Of a stretch of DNA of 64,000 nucleotides, positions 53,369 through 64,000 are shown piece by piece. The notes below the pieces were generated by a model. It searched no databases, was not told the origin of the DNA, and worked only from the letters and a program-made list of their open reading frames with translations. Each line of letters opens with the position of its first letter. Within the stretch, counting starts at the first letter, position 1. The stretch lies in the NCBI GenBank assembly GCA_022813625.1, contig JAKLMB010000043.1:62001-126000 (forward strand). The letters are read 5' to 3'. The translations under genes and the position numbers were made by a program. This DNA is from Aaosphaeria pasadenensis (taxonomy: Eukaryota; Ascomycota; Dothideomycetes; Pleosporales).

Positions 53369-54781
53369 ATGAACCCACCACCACTCCTTCCCCCTCACCA
53401 CCAGCGCACAAGAACCCTCCCCCTCTCCTGCCTCCCTTGCAAAGCCCGCCGCACACGCTGCGACCTCACCCACCCAACCTGCCACCGCTGCACCAGCACC
53501 GGCCAACCCTGCACCTACAATCCCACTCCCAGTCCCACCCCTCGCACCACCCGCCGCCAACGTCCCGTGTCCACCGTCCCCGTTTCCTTCCAGCCCGTCG
53601 TGTTGTTCCCCCTTAGTACTCGGGACGACGCCGCGGTGTTGTATTTCCACGGGCGTCTGTGGCCGCTGCTCACGGCGTCCGAGGAGCCGAGTTCGCCGGC
53701 GGTGGGCGCCGTCGTGCGTGATCGCGTCGTGCGGCTCGCTGCGAGCTTGATGGCGGAGGCGCATCGGTTCTTGCAGGACAGGCGGAGCGTGCCGGTGGAT
53801 GTGGACGGGAAGCGCAGGGCGTGTATTGTGGCTGTTAATGAGGAGATCGGGCGTTGTTCTGTGAGTAGGGGTGGGATTGGGAGGGTTGGGGGGATGCAGC
53901 CGCTGCTGTTTGCGATTTTGTTGCTGTATTTTTATGAGGGATATATGGTGTGTGAGCCGGAGGGGGGCTCGACGTTGGTTCATAGCCGGGGTGTTAGGGC
54001 GACGGTTGAGGCTATGGGTGGGCTAGAGAGTGTGTTGGCGGTTGGGGATAGGTCGCTGAGTGTCTTGACGTGCTTGTTTGCGACGGCGGACCTTACGACG
54101 AAGATGTTGAGGGGTGGTGCGGCGTGTCTTTCGCCTTCGTCGTGGCGTCTCTTTCCTCCGGACTCGGTGTGGTGGCAGGAACATACATCTGAAGATGCCT
54201 CGTCATCCCCGGCACCGTCTCTGGCTGGTGTTTTTGAGCAGATGTCACACATGCTGATGTACCGACAATCCCTCGTCGATAACACCGAAACACTCTCGAT
54301 GGACAGAATCAAAGCGTTCGAACTAGCACTGCAACCATCGTACAGTCCCTTCACCTTTTCAGATCTAGACGGGTCGGACGTCCCCTCTAACTCGGAGCTG
54401 GTATCACAGCACGCATTTCTTCGCGCATACCAACACACCACAATTGTCTATCTATACAGGGCAGTGTGCGGTTTGCCGGCGGGACATTCACAGGTCCAGC
54501 AGCACGTCAATGCCTGCCTCGACGCCATCGATGCGGTGCCTCGCAAGTCCAAGATCCTAAACTGCTTGGTATTCCCTCTGTGTGTTGCGGGGTCGCATTC
54601 GAGGACGTCCCAGCGCCAGCGTCGCGTTTTGGGCATTCTGTTGGCTATCCAAAATCAGCTGAAGTTCACGTCTTTGAAACAGATAGCGGAGTTCTTGGAG
54701 AGCTGTTGGAGGAAGGAACCGGGGAACAGTTCGTGGCTTGATACGTTTGCGACACTGAATGTGAATGTAATCAGCTTCTAG
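53369..54781 (+). CDS. Zn2Cys6 transcription factor, DUF3468/Fungal_trans_2 type
   Basis: 470-aa regulator, single exon. Zinc cluster Cys21-x2-Cys24-x6-Cys31-x6-Cys38-x2-Cys41-x6-Cys48 (SCLPCKARRTRCDLTHPTCH). A basic Pro/Thr linker follows, then a helical region with LYFYEGYMVCEPEGGSTLVHSRGVRATVEAMGG, LFATADLTTKML, AFLRAYQHTTIVYLYRAVCGLP and CLVFPLCVAGSHSRTSQRQRRVLGILLAIQ, which fits the DUF3468 family. The GC-rich 5' half differs in composition from the AT-richer 3' end. It is divergent from the epimerase, so it may control that gene. The in-frame ATG at 53369 is directly before the zinc cluster; an ATG at 53353 in another frame gives only Pro-rich noise. Confidence 0.87.
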   Translation: MNPPPLLPPHHQRTRTLPLSCLPCKARRTRCDLTHPTCHRCTSTGQPCTYNPTPSPTPRTTRRQRPVSTVPVSFQPVVLFPLSTRDDAAVLYFHGRLWPLLTASEEPSSPAVGAVVRDRVVRLAASLMAEAHRFLQDRRSVPVDVDGKRRACIVAVNEEIGRCSVSRGGIGRVGGMQPLLFAILLLYFYEGYMVCEPEGGSTLVHSRGVRATVEAMGGLESVLAVGDRSLSVLTCLFATADLTTKMLRGGAACLSPSSWRLFPPDSVWWQEHTSEDASSSPAPSLAGVFEQMSHMLMYRQSLVDNTETLSMDRIKAFELALQPSYSPFTFSDLDGSDVPSNSELVSQHAFLRAYQHTTIVYLYRAVCGLPAGHSQVQQHVNACLDAIDAVPRKSKILNCLVFPLCVAGSHSRTSQRQRRVLGILLAIQNQLKFTSLKQIAEFLESCWRKEPGNSSWLDTFATLNVNVISF

Positions 54782-55307
54782 AGGCAATCTCATCGTGAGG
54801 GGATTGAACGAACAAAGTTTGGTGCCAATCAGGAACATGACTCTAACACTTCGAACTTCCACAGTATTTTCCACGACTTTGTGTTAATCCAATTTAAAAG
54901 GCGTCGTGGCTCATACGACCGCCATGTTCCAGGTCATTAACAACCTCACCCATACACAGTGGCATGCATTTCAGAGTCATATGGTTTGATAGTGTTAGGT
55001 GTCGCTCCATCACTCGCCGTTATCTGACCTGGGAAGTAAGATAGCACGAGGTGCATTTGCGGAAGCATTTAGCATACAAAAGAACAGAACAATATGGTTG
55101 GGAAAGTTACAAGTACTTATTAACTATTACATCGAAATTGAAAACCGAAAGATGTGCGGTGGATCCTGTTTCCAACACCATTAATGCCCGGGTATCGTTC
55201 GCCAAAAGGAGATGGTTCAAAATGTTGACTACAAGAAACAAGAAGGGAAACATCAACCGAAAGGTGGCATGCCGGCTTGCATATCGGTAAAAACTTCGGG
55301 GAGAGCA
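54782..55307. other. Intergenic region between convergent genes
   Basis: 526 bp with 3' flanks of the Zn2Cys6 gene and of the kinase gene. No coding feature. Confidence 0.5.
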
Positions 55308-58300
55308 TCATCGCATGGGAGGACTCGGATGCATATCGTTAGATGTGACACTGTTGAACCGTCGCATAGACCCTGCGAGCGTGGCGGTTCTGGTCAAGGG
55401 CGCCGACGCCAAGGCGGCGGCCTTGAATTCAGACACGATTCGATCGAACTCAAGACGGTACCGCTCTTCTTGGAATGTGAGCACCAATTCTGAGAGTTCT
55501 TCGTGTGCATCCGAAGTCGAGCGATGATGGGAATGCTGCGGTCTAGTTGGGCCTTCGGATGCCACCGCAGTCATGTTGGTTACATTGAGAAGGCGGCCGC
55601 GAGTTTTATTCGAAACCGTCAAAGTGACTTCGCAGCTGGAGTAAGCTAGTGCGGTCGAGGATGTTACTGATAACCGAGTTAGCTATAAAACACATTTTCC
55701 CGGCTGGGGCAGCTTACTGCTGCCAGCTGTCCAGAGAAAATCAATCTCTTCATGTAAACGGACTGCTAGCTGTGTACCACGTCTTCTTATCGAGTTGTCA
55801 TCGACTTCCTTCTCGAAGAGCAAAATATCGGCGCGTCCGTATTTTTTGCTTCCAAAGCGCTTGTTCTTGGATCTAAATTTATCGAGAATCGCGAAGTAAC
55901 GTAGAGTCCAGCCTGTCAAATTGTAGAGCATGTTGACCATACCTGTCGTGATTAGCATACCCTGAAGGGTTTTCACGATCGCGAAATGACTCACCCACTG
56001 GCGGCAATGGCAAACTATGTCTTGTTCCTAGAGGGAAGGTTGCCGCAAAAGAGGTTTTCAATTGGCGGGCGGCGCTGAAAGAAGCCGTTCTCGAGTAGTC
56101 GACAGCAGGCTCGCCCCGAATGTCTGAATGGTAGGTCGGTGTCGCAACGTTGTTGAATCGAACCACCATCTGATAAGCATGGACATATTGGTCATGGTCG
56201 TCATGCACCCTTATATCCAGATCCACCTCAGGCCACTGGATAAAAAGTTTCGAATCAGCAAATGAATCCTGGACAGTGGTGAGAACTGCTGCACGGTACT
56301 CCTGGACGCCTTGTCTACCAAGATCGAAGGTATGTAACTCTTGCATCTCTGAAATGTCAACCTTGCGGCGGGTCCGAATCTTCACACCATCTTCGTAGGG
56401 CAATCTAACGGTATCTATGAAGGCGTATGCTTGCTGAGCATCCTGGAATCGTAGTATGATGCTGTTGTTCGGTGATTTGGGTTTGTATGACCAGTCGTAG
56501 AGAATGCCGTAATTAGCAGTACGACGTTCCGTCATCTGGTTACAATCTGACCATTGAAGAGTAACGTCAGAGCCATCGCAACTAAAACGGATGTCGGCAA
56601 GAGGTATCCAGAATGAGCTACAGCGACGGATCTCAGGTGTTCCAGAGAGATAGCTGATGACCAAACGACGCGTTAGCCACCATATTTGGGGCAACGAGAT
56701 ATTGGCCGCTGTCGGATCCTCGGGTAGGGTCTCATAGACCTGTACCCTATTCTCCCGCAGTTCACAGACAGGGGATGTCTGTATTGTGGGTAGATCTTCT
56801 TGGATGGAAGATGAAACGAGAGGAGAATTGAAGATATGTTTCTCGTTCATTTGAGCTGCACAACCGCATTTGACGCTATAGATTGCGGGCGGGTCTGGGT
56901 CCGGCCTTTGAAAGTCCAAGGAATCTCGAACTCCAGAGCCGGAAAACGCGGTGGGACGTGGAGAAATCGACTCGGAAGGCTTCGCTGCAGAATGGGTGGA
57001 GCCACGCAGGCTATAAGTGCGCATTGCTATGTGTGGAGGTGTAAACTTGGCTATTGGTGGGGGAGATACTGGCTCTATCGAAAAGGGAACGGTGTTTGAG
57101 CTCTCGCTTGAAAGATGAGGGCTCTGAGTCCCAGGGGAAACAGATCTCTCACGGGACCTTCCTCTATTCGCCAGTGTGGAAGTGGATGATTTATTCCGGG
57201 TAGGAAGTACCAGATAGGAAGCTGGAGGAGAGGCAGGGACACCCTGTAGACCAAGCCCCTCAGGCTGAGGTCTGTCCAGCGAGTAACGATCTGACAGGCT
57301 AGTGCTGTCGGACTTTGCCGAGCTCTTCTGGCGGGAGAGAGTAGAAGTCGTGGCATCTATGGGGAGTAAACTATCCGACCTTCTGCAACAGGAAGCAACG
57401 AAAAGGTCTGGTCGTTGTATATCAGCAGCCTGTCTGTGAATCATGTCCAGGACTTGCGAGGCTTTCAGTCGATCGTCGGGCTCCGATCTGATCTGCAGAA
57501 TGTGAGTTCGATAGCTTGATCATTTCGCGCGAACAGGACTACTTACCATAGGAATGATCCAGTCCAGCGGCAGATCATCTGCCGAGTCATGCCTTTCGCT
57601 GCGAATCTTGACGAGCCATGCTTGGATGGCCTCTGGAGCACACCATAATCCTTGGGCACTAGCCCCGACGCTGTGTTGTAACAAGAAGTGGTTGACTTCT
57701 TCAAGGGGATATCCTTTAATTACGCTGATGATCTCGAGGAATACGCAACCCAAAGACCAAATGTCTGACTTGCTATTGCGGGGATCACGGCCAAAAACCT
57801 CTGGGGCACAATATCTTCGAGTGAACTTGAGAACGTCGCCTTCCGTTGTGCTATGTTCACTCTTCGACCAGTCACGTGCGATTCCAAAATCACAGAGATA
57901 GATCCGACCGTCGCTCAGTAGAATGTTGCCTGGTTTGATGTCTTTGTGTCTAACCTTTTGCTCATGCAAAAATGTCAAGGCGGTGGTCAGGCAGCCAAAG
58001 GAGCGACGAAGGGTAGAGATGTCTTCGTTGGGGAGTGGCTGATCGCGAGCCTGGCGCTCCAGCATGGATTTAAGAACGTCTTTGGCGACGGGATTGAGGA
58101 TGAGAGAGAAGGAGGTAAGATCAGTGAAACTTGCGACGAATGTGACAAAGTGGTGGTGGCTGAGGCGTTGTAGGACGCCAACTTCTTGCTCGAACTCTAT
58201 GAGCTGGTTCTTCTGGGCTTTGACTGTATCTGCGCGTAGGATACGCTTGCAGGCGAATTGCTTGCCTGATAGCTTGTGACGCACACGCACGACCTCGGCA

Positions 58301-58773
58301 GAACCGCCTCTGCCGATCTTGTCGACCTCTTCGAAATAGGCGCTCCCTTCGCGAATATACTTGTGCACATGGGATGCGGCGGTCAACTTCTCGTCGCTCA
58401 TCTGGTCGGGTTTGGACAAGACGTGCATCTGAGCACGGCGAAACAAGGTGGGGTTTAGGTCGGTTGTCTGAGCAAACTGGGAGAGGCTTGCAGAGGTCAT
58501 GGGCAGCCAGAAGTCACTGATCTGCTCCGAGTCGAATTTCTTGAATATTTGGCCATCGTCTTCGTACTCGAGCATGCGCAAGAGAGTGTAGAGGCGAGGG
58601 TTTTCGCTCCATTGTCTAATTTGGCGGTCAGGATGGCGGGTGAGTAACTCTTTGACGTCTAGGAAGACGGTGTCGTCGATGTATTGGTCGAATGGTTTGT
58701 GCGGTAAGGTGTGGTGGAGGAACTCTTCTATCTCTTCTCGGGCATCGGCCCCGGCCTGGGTGGAAGGTTCCAT
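55308..58773 (-). CDS. Protein kinase with long C-terminal tail
   Basis: 1095-aa Ser/Thr kinase. Exons: complement(57547..58773), complement(55995..57492), complement(55718..55942), complement(55308..55645); introns 54, 52 and 72 nt, all GT-AG with agreeing phases. The N-terminal 145 residues are helical. The kinase domain (about 150-430) has GRGGSAEVV (154-), Lys176 in FACKR, Glu197, HKD (276-278, Lys in place of Arg), Asn283, DFG (295-297) and APE (323-325); intron 1 falls within its last helix. After a ~200-residue Ser/Pro-rich linker, the tail (about 600-1095) is strand-rich, with IRFSCDGSDVTLQWSDCNQ and YVHAYQMVVRFNNV, and the last exon adds TYSSCEVTLTVSN. HKD in place of HRD occurs in some active kinases. 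The last exon and intron 3 are the least certain parts. Biological target unknown. Confidence 0.82.
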
Positions 58774-59170
58774 GACTTTGCATCAGGATGCATCGCAGGC
58801 GGGTGGGTGGTCGATCAGTCTGGGGTGATATGAGATGATGATTAGGGTCCAACAGAGGACAACAATGAGGAGAAGTAATGTCGGGTTGGAGGACGTGAAC
58901 AACAAGGCGTCAAGAGGGATAAAAAGGGTTGGCCATGGGTCTGACGGCTGACAGCGGACAGCAGGCTGAAATACTAGATACGTTGTGCAGTAAGTAATAC
59001 AGGGCGAGGAGGATTAAGGCGGGGGTTGGTGGATGAGGAGAGCAGGAGAAGAGGATAATCTAAATGATAAAGAAACGGAGCGGGAAAGAAGGGGAATGGA
59101 AAGGAAGAACAGAACAAGGCGAGGAGGCGAGGGTGGAAGAGAAAAGAAGAAGAAGGGGAAGAGTCAAGAG

Positions 59171-59230
59171 AGTGTGAGTGTGAGTGTGAGTGTGAGTGTG
59201 AGTGTGAGTGTGAGTGTGAGTGTGAGTGTG
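59171..59230. repeat. Microsatellite (AGTGTG)10
   Basis: Ten perfect tandem copies of AGTGTG over 60 bp, flanked by GAGAG and TATGAA. Length variation between strains is likely. Confidence 0.97.
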
Positions 59231-59816
59231 TATGAAGGTGTCAAGATTCTAGGACGGCGCGCAATGATGTAGGAGGGGTGGGCGTAGCCAGCAGTTACGA
59301 GTAATAGCAATTAGTACGAGTGCGAGTAGTACGACGAGTAGCCTTATAAGGTGTCGTGGGGTATTACCTGCCTGTTACCTGCCTGTTACCTGCTATCCAC
59401 TCGTACTGTTCCAAGCACCTAGCCAAGTACCGAATGTAAGTAAACTATTGCGCCCTACTCCGTTCAGGCAAGCTCTACGCTGTATGCTCTGTACGGAGTA
59501 ATCTGAAGTCTTGGTTATAGACGGGGTAATCGTTATTGTATGTAGTCAGTACCCTACTCGACATATTGTATACCTTTGTAGGTAGATATATCCCTAGATA
59601 CCTACCTGGTAGCTAATGGATGGTCTCATGCTCTATATTCAACAATGATCGACAAATTCCGTATGGAATGAATACCTTTCTTCAATGCATAAAGGAAGGG
59701 CAAAAGGCTCAGAAGGAAGGAACGCGTCACGTCCTGTCCCTTCGTGCGTGTCACCATTCACCTTCTCGCGTACAATCGTTCTTTCCTTAATTACCTATGG
59801 ATCTACGAGGTAGGAA

Positions 59817-59840
59817 GTTACGTAGTTACGTAGTTACGTA
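59817..59840. repeat. Three tandem GTTACGTA units
   Basis: Perfect 8-bp triplicate. Each unit contains TTACGTA, close to the TTACGTAA target of fungal Atf/CREB-type bZIP factors, so it may be a regulatory element rather than a neutral repeat. Confidence 0.6.
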
Positions 59841-61095
59841 GGGAGGTACTTGCCATGTGGTGGCCAGGCATGCATCCAGCTACCCCATACAGACAGACAC
59901 ATCCGAGGAACAGAACAAACAGGAACCGAGTACTTACCGGTACTTGATCCACTACCCGTCCCAGTATGAGGCATAAAGTACACCGTGGTTATTTGTACAC
60001 TATCTCGCCTCACCGTTTTCGCATCGCTTCCCTAGTATTGGGATTAGTTAGGATGAACACGAGTAATGTATTGTAGTTTCTATCCTCTTCATTCACCGTC
60101 CATTTCCAGCTGTTATTGTATTACAGTAATAGTGTACTCCGTAAAGTGCCCACCCCCGCATCCAACTACGAGTACGATTACCCACCCACCCTTGCACTCC
60201 ACCCGCCACTGCCTCCACCACCCGCAAACCGCAAACCGCAAACCACCTCCAATCTCCACCTCACACCAACTCCACTCCCTCTCCTCCACTCCCCTTCAAG
60301 CCATCTCCCTCCCATCACATCCCTCCCATCTCCACTATCGACCGATCGATCATCATCGATCAACCGCCTTCCCTTGCCCAGCAAACCGTCCTCCAGGCTC
60401 CCCGCTGCATATTTCATCCGCAATTACGACTGACCATCATCATCAAACAGACACACACACCCAACCACATCATCCCACCCTCGACCCGGCGTTGTCCCTC
60501 GTCAAGGTTCTTCCACTCACACGGATTCACCTCTGTCGCACAGATTGTATTGACAGGCTGCCGGGCCGGGCTGGGCATCGAATACTACTTCTGCATTCCT
60601 TGGCCTTCTTCTAAGACTCGCACTCGCGTACTTTAAACGCTGCCGGCGAAAGAACTGAGCCACCGCCCATCCTGCCGCCTCATTCGCCATCTATCCATCC
60701 TTCCAGCTTGCGTCCTGCCTTACCCTACCATCATAATGCCACAACGCATTGGGGGCCGGAATGCTTCTGCTGCGGCCGCTTCCCGCGACGCCATCGCCTT
60801 ATTTTCTCACCGGTGGCGGCCTCATTCGTCTAGGCTGCAGCTCATATGTGATGTGATGTATGGATGATACACAGCAGAACCGTGACCGGGCTGCGCCCCT
60901 TCATATTGTACCTCGCCTGAGGCACCTCATCGGTAACCCTCCATCAACTGATCCCGGCTCCGTTTCCCCCTCCTTGCACTTCTGAATACCCAGGGCCATC
61001 CCATTCTGTTGAAATATACATGGTCGCCGCCCGTGCCATGCGTTCACTTTGCCCAACAACAGACAAATCGAATTCAACCATCCCCCCCGACCAAC

Positions 61096-63288
61096 ATGCA
61101 ATACCAGGAAAATGGTGTTGCTGGTCGCCATGGGAGGCCCGTCTATGACGATGCGGATCGGCCCGATCGACGGCTTGCTCAACCATTCGTAGGTTGGACC
61201 CCAGAACGAATGAACAACAGCGTCGACGTATTCCTTAAAGAATCCGAACTTGAAGATTATGCCGACTACATTCGCCGTGGTGCGTTCCTCGCGCAGTCCA
61301 ATTCTGCACGGAACAAGATCTCGCTCAAAGAGTCGGAAGCCAGATACCTGGACTTGGAAAATAGCACCAACCGCATCGATAAATTCAAACAGCCTTGGAG
61401 ATTGTACGCGCTAGTGGGTTGTTGTTCGTTGGGAGCTGCCGTGCAGGGATGGTACGATCTATTCCAACTCTCATGAGATTCTCATACTGATCATGACCAG
61501 GGATGAGACAGCAGTCAATGGAGGTTCGTTACCTGTTTCGATGACGATGCATGCTTTTCACTAACATTATACAGCTCAGGTCTTTTATAAGGAGGCCCTT
61601 GGTTTGGATGGTAAAGAGGGGCTGCTTGGACTGGTCAACGGTGCACCATACCTGTGCTGCGCGTTTGCTTGCTGGTTTGTGCTATCTCAATCTCTTCCCG
61701 TACAATTTCTGACCCTGCACACCAGGCTCAACTATCCGATGAATAAGTGGTTCGACCGACGTGGGGTTATCTTTATCACCTGTCTCATCAGCTCCCTCAC
61801 ATGTCTCGGCCAGGCATTCCCGCAAAGATGGGAGGTATGCATTGGAACTCCCCAATTCATCATGCTCGTCTAACCTCAGCAGCACCTTTTCGTCGCCCGG
61901 TTTCTTCTTGGATTTGGTATAGGCCCCAAGAGTGCAACAATCCCTATCTACGCTGCCGAGGCTGCACCGGCCAACATTCGTGGCGCGCTCGTCATGATGT
62001 GGCAGATGTGGACCGCGTTTGGCATCATGTGTGGATACATCGCTGGTGTAGCACTTGCCGATGTCCGAGATGGAATGAACGACCAAATCTGCGGAAAAGG
62101 TTCCAAGATTCTCCTTTCCTCTCAATGTAGTCTCAACTGGCGGCTCATGCTAGCAAGTCCGGTAAGCTAGTACATCTTTTCCGTCACAATGACCTGCCAC
62201 ATGCTAATGCGATACAGATGATTCTTCCCCTTGTCGTCGTTGCGTATGTCTATACCTTGCCAGAATCACCGCGATGGCTGTTAAAGAAAGCAAGAGCCGG
62301 TAACAAAAAGAAGTATGAGGAGGCATTCATGGCTCTCTGCAAGCTCCGCCACACCAAGCTACAGGCCGGCCGGGATCTCTTCTTGATCAATTACTTGCTG
62401 CAGGGGGAAGAAGAGATCATGCAGCAACAGAAGCCCTTTTCGGAGATGTTCTCGCTAGGCAGAAACCGACGGGCCTTGACTGCTTCATTCATACTAATGA
62501 TCCTTCAGCAGCTGTGCGGAGTGAATGTAGTGGCCTACTATTCAAGCACCATCCTCAAAGATCACGCCAATTACTCCGACATTGACTCCCTGATTATTTC
62601 TATGGGTTTTGGGATTATCAACTTCCTCTTCGCTATTCCAGCCATATGGACGATCGATACGTTTGGTCGCCGCAACTTACTCCTTTCCACCTTTCCCTTC
62701 ATGGGGATTTTCCAGATTGTGGTAGTGATTGCATTTGCGCTGCCTGATAAATCCTCCGCTCAACACATACTCGTGATTCTGGGCATGTACCTCTTTGGTG
62801 TTGCCTACTCGCCGGGCGAAGGTCCAGTCCCGTTCGTGTATTCGGCTGAATCAATGCCGCTCTACAACCGCGACTTCGGTATGGGATTGGTCACCAGTGT
62901 CAATTGGCTCTTCAACTGGATGGTGTCCATGACGTGGCCGAAGATGAGTAGCAAGTTCACGGTATCGGGAGCATTCGGATGGTACGCTGCATGGTGCTTC
63001 ATAGGCTGGTGGATGATTCTGTTCTTCGTCCCCGAAACGAAGGATTTGACGTTGGAGGACCTGGACCAGGTGTTTGGATACCGCACGCGCGAGCATATGC
63101 GCCACGGCATAGACCAATTGAAGTGGTTCATCGGGCGATTCATATTTGGCAGGAAGAACCTAAAGAAACCTGTTTTCCTGCGCAAGCCGGACCCAGACGA
63201 AGAGTTCGACAACAGAGGGGAAACTTACATCGAGTTGCACGAAGACAGGATTACTCGACCCAGGGTGCACACGACGCTTGGGCACTGA
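61096..63288 (+). CDS. SP-family MFS transporter, myo-inositol type
   Basis: 645-aa plasma-membrane polyol/sugar symporter. Exons: 61096..61451, 61501..61523, 61575..61674, 61726..61834, 61883..62161, 62218..63288. Exon 2 is only 23 nt. Exon 5 has a tandem acceptor CAGCAG, so it could begin at 61880, adding one Gln. A long hydrophilic N-terminus (about 1-110), a feature of fungal inositol-type (Itr-like) carriers, precedes twelve spans. Motifs: WDETAVNGAQVFY in loop 1, FDRRG after span 2, LGFGIGPKSATIPIYAAEAAPANIRG, PESPRWLLKKAR before the central loop, QQLCGVNVVAYYSSTI, DTFGRRNLLL, GEGPVPFVYSAESMPLYNRDFG and PETKDLTLEDLDQVFG. The GPKSAT and YAAE residues fit the inositol branch. Substrate is inferred. 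Confidence 0.9.
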
Positions 63289-63832
63289 ATTGCTGCAATG
63301 CGACGAGACAATGGAAAGCTACACTGTATAATGTACGTGTGAGATATCAAAAGAATAATTTGGATAATCTAACAGCCATGGAATTTGGATTCAAACGCTC
63401 TCGCAGCATGCAAAAAGCCGTGATGAATTGATAGGATACCAGGATTCACAAGTCAATTGTGAAAACTAATCTTCAAGGAAGTCAACTTCATTCGATGCCA
63501 TAGATACAGTAGAAGATAATCATATTAACCTCAACTCGTATTTCGATCTGGCGAAAAGATCTTTTATCTACGAATATGGTACGTTTTCCACATGGAATGT
63601 TCATGGTTGTTTAACCCAATTCGGAACCCCTAGCGTGAGCGGCCCGCCTTTCTGGTTGCATGTCGGTTATATCGATCCCCCATCCCCCCGCGCTTCGGCA
63701 ACACCACCACTAGTTATATCCAAACCGACGACCTCCCCAAACACCGATCATAACAACACACATTTTCGTCATCCCCCTTCTCTAATTGACCCCCGAGACG
63801 GAAGATAAAGGAAGATAAAGAGAAACCCCACA
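63289..63832. other. Intergenic region, nothing recognised
   Basis: 544 bp with the 3' flank of the transporter and the promoter of the terminal partial gene. The frame on 63769-63975 (minus) is antisense to that gene. Confidence 0.5.
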
Positions 63833-64000
63833 ATGGCAGCCACCCGGCGCCTCTCCACCGCCGCAGAAGCCTGCACCGAGCTCCTCACCCGCTTCGGCAG
63901 CACCTCCAAGCCAATCTCAACCCGCACGCAACTCCTCGACGCCAACCAACTACACCTCCTCTCCCTGACCCTCAACCGCCCGTCCTCCTCCTCCTCCCCT
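63833..64000 (+). CDS. 5' end of a gene, possible MaoC/hot-dog dehydratase-like protein (partial)
   Basis: Frame from ATG at 63833 (context cacaATGg) open to the window end, 56 codons. The start MAATRRLSTAAEACTELL looks like a mitochondrial targeting peptide (Arg-rich, no acidic residue until 12). Then GSTSKPISTRTQLLDANQL and HLLSLTLNRPSSSSSP follow. The TRTQLLDANQLHLLSLTLNRP pattern recalls the N-terminus of fungal hydroxyacyl-thioester dehydratase/MaoC-like proteins. That is from memory of the pattern and the catalytic part is outside the window, so the function stays tentative. Confidence 0.55.
   Translation, partial: MAATRRLSTAAEACTELLTRFGSTSKPISTRTQLLDANQLHLLSLTLNRPSSSSSP

Larger units (their letters stand above)
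58774..61095. other. Large divergent intergenic region with repeats and a pyrimidine-rich leader
   Basis: 2.3 kb between the kinase start and the transporter start. It holds a hexanucleotide microsatellite (59171-59230), three GTTACGTA copies (59817-59840), and C/T/A-rich sequence from about 60060 to 60750, probably the long 5' leader of the transporter mRNA. The open frame 60066-60614 is low-complexity Pro/His/Ser and is not called. Confidence 0.5.

Noticed and set aside
60066..60614. 182-codon Pro/His/Ser-rich frame
   Set aside because: Low-complexity translation of a pyrimidine-rich leader, not protein-like.
1..64000. tRNA, rRNA, CRISPR array, insertion sequence or transposon ends
   Set aside because: No B-box-like GGTTCGAATCC with a foldable context, no spaced repeats, and no transposase or reverse transcriptase motif found by eye; a tool scan could still reveal decayed pieces.

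Overview
The window is nuclear DNA from a filamentous ascomycete (Pezizomycotina). Genes have short GT-AG introns (44-110 nt) with CTAAC/CTGAC-type branch points, and the families are typically fungal: Zn2Cys6 regulators, MFS sugar transporters, DUF8021, DUF7924 and galactose oxidase. The class cannot be fixed from the sequence alone. I saw no rRNA, tRNA, CRISPR array or intact transposon. Exon boundaries were worked out by hand from splice signals, branch points, phase and family alignment.

Layout. 0-10 kb: an SDR with a C-terminal nonsense codon, a secreted galactose oxidase with two discoidin/CBM32 domains, a Cys-rich single-pass membrane protein and a small secreted Cys protein. 10-21.6 kb: a conserved hypothetical protein, a secreted DUF8021 protein, a DUF7924 protein, an F-box-like protein, a GST, a small protein with six Cys-Pro (heme-regulatory-like) motifs in a duplicated A-B-C pattern, and a Ser/Pro repeat orphan. 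21.6-30 kb: two gene-poor stretches around a LAC-type sugar transporter. 30-41.4 kb: a compact five-gene catabolic block (below). 41.4-54.8 kb: a Zn2Cys6 regulator, a RibD-C/DHFR-like reductase, a secreted hypothetical protein, and a divergent NAD-epimerase/Zn2Cys6 regulator pair. 55.3-64 kb: a large protein kinase with a long tail, a repeat-bearing intergenic region, an inositol-type SP transporter, and the 5' end of another gene.

The most interesting system is the block 30161-41342: MFS sugar permease (-), RidA (-), Zn2Cys6 activator (+), zinc alcohol dehydrogenase (-) and a cytosolic PA14-containing GH3 beta-glucosidase (+). Every one of the three promoter regions serving these genes carries an inverted repeat, GCGGAAT-N4-ATTCCGC, that is CGG-N10-CCG, the form expected of a Zn2Cys6 dimer. 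Two copies are exact, two have a single mismatch, and one more keeps only the core. I infer a self-contained, palindrome-controlled beta-glucoside utilisation regulon: uptake by the permease, intracellular deglycosylation by GH3, oxidation of an alcohol aglycone by the dehydrogenase, clean-up of reactive imines by RidA, and control by the regulator encoded in the middle, which probably also controls itself. The substrate is not known from sequence.
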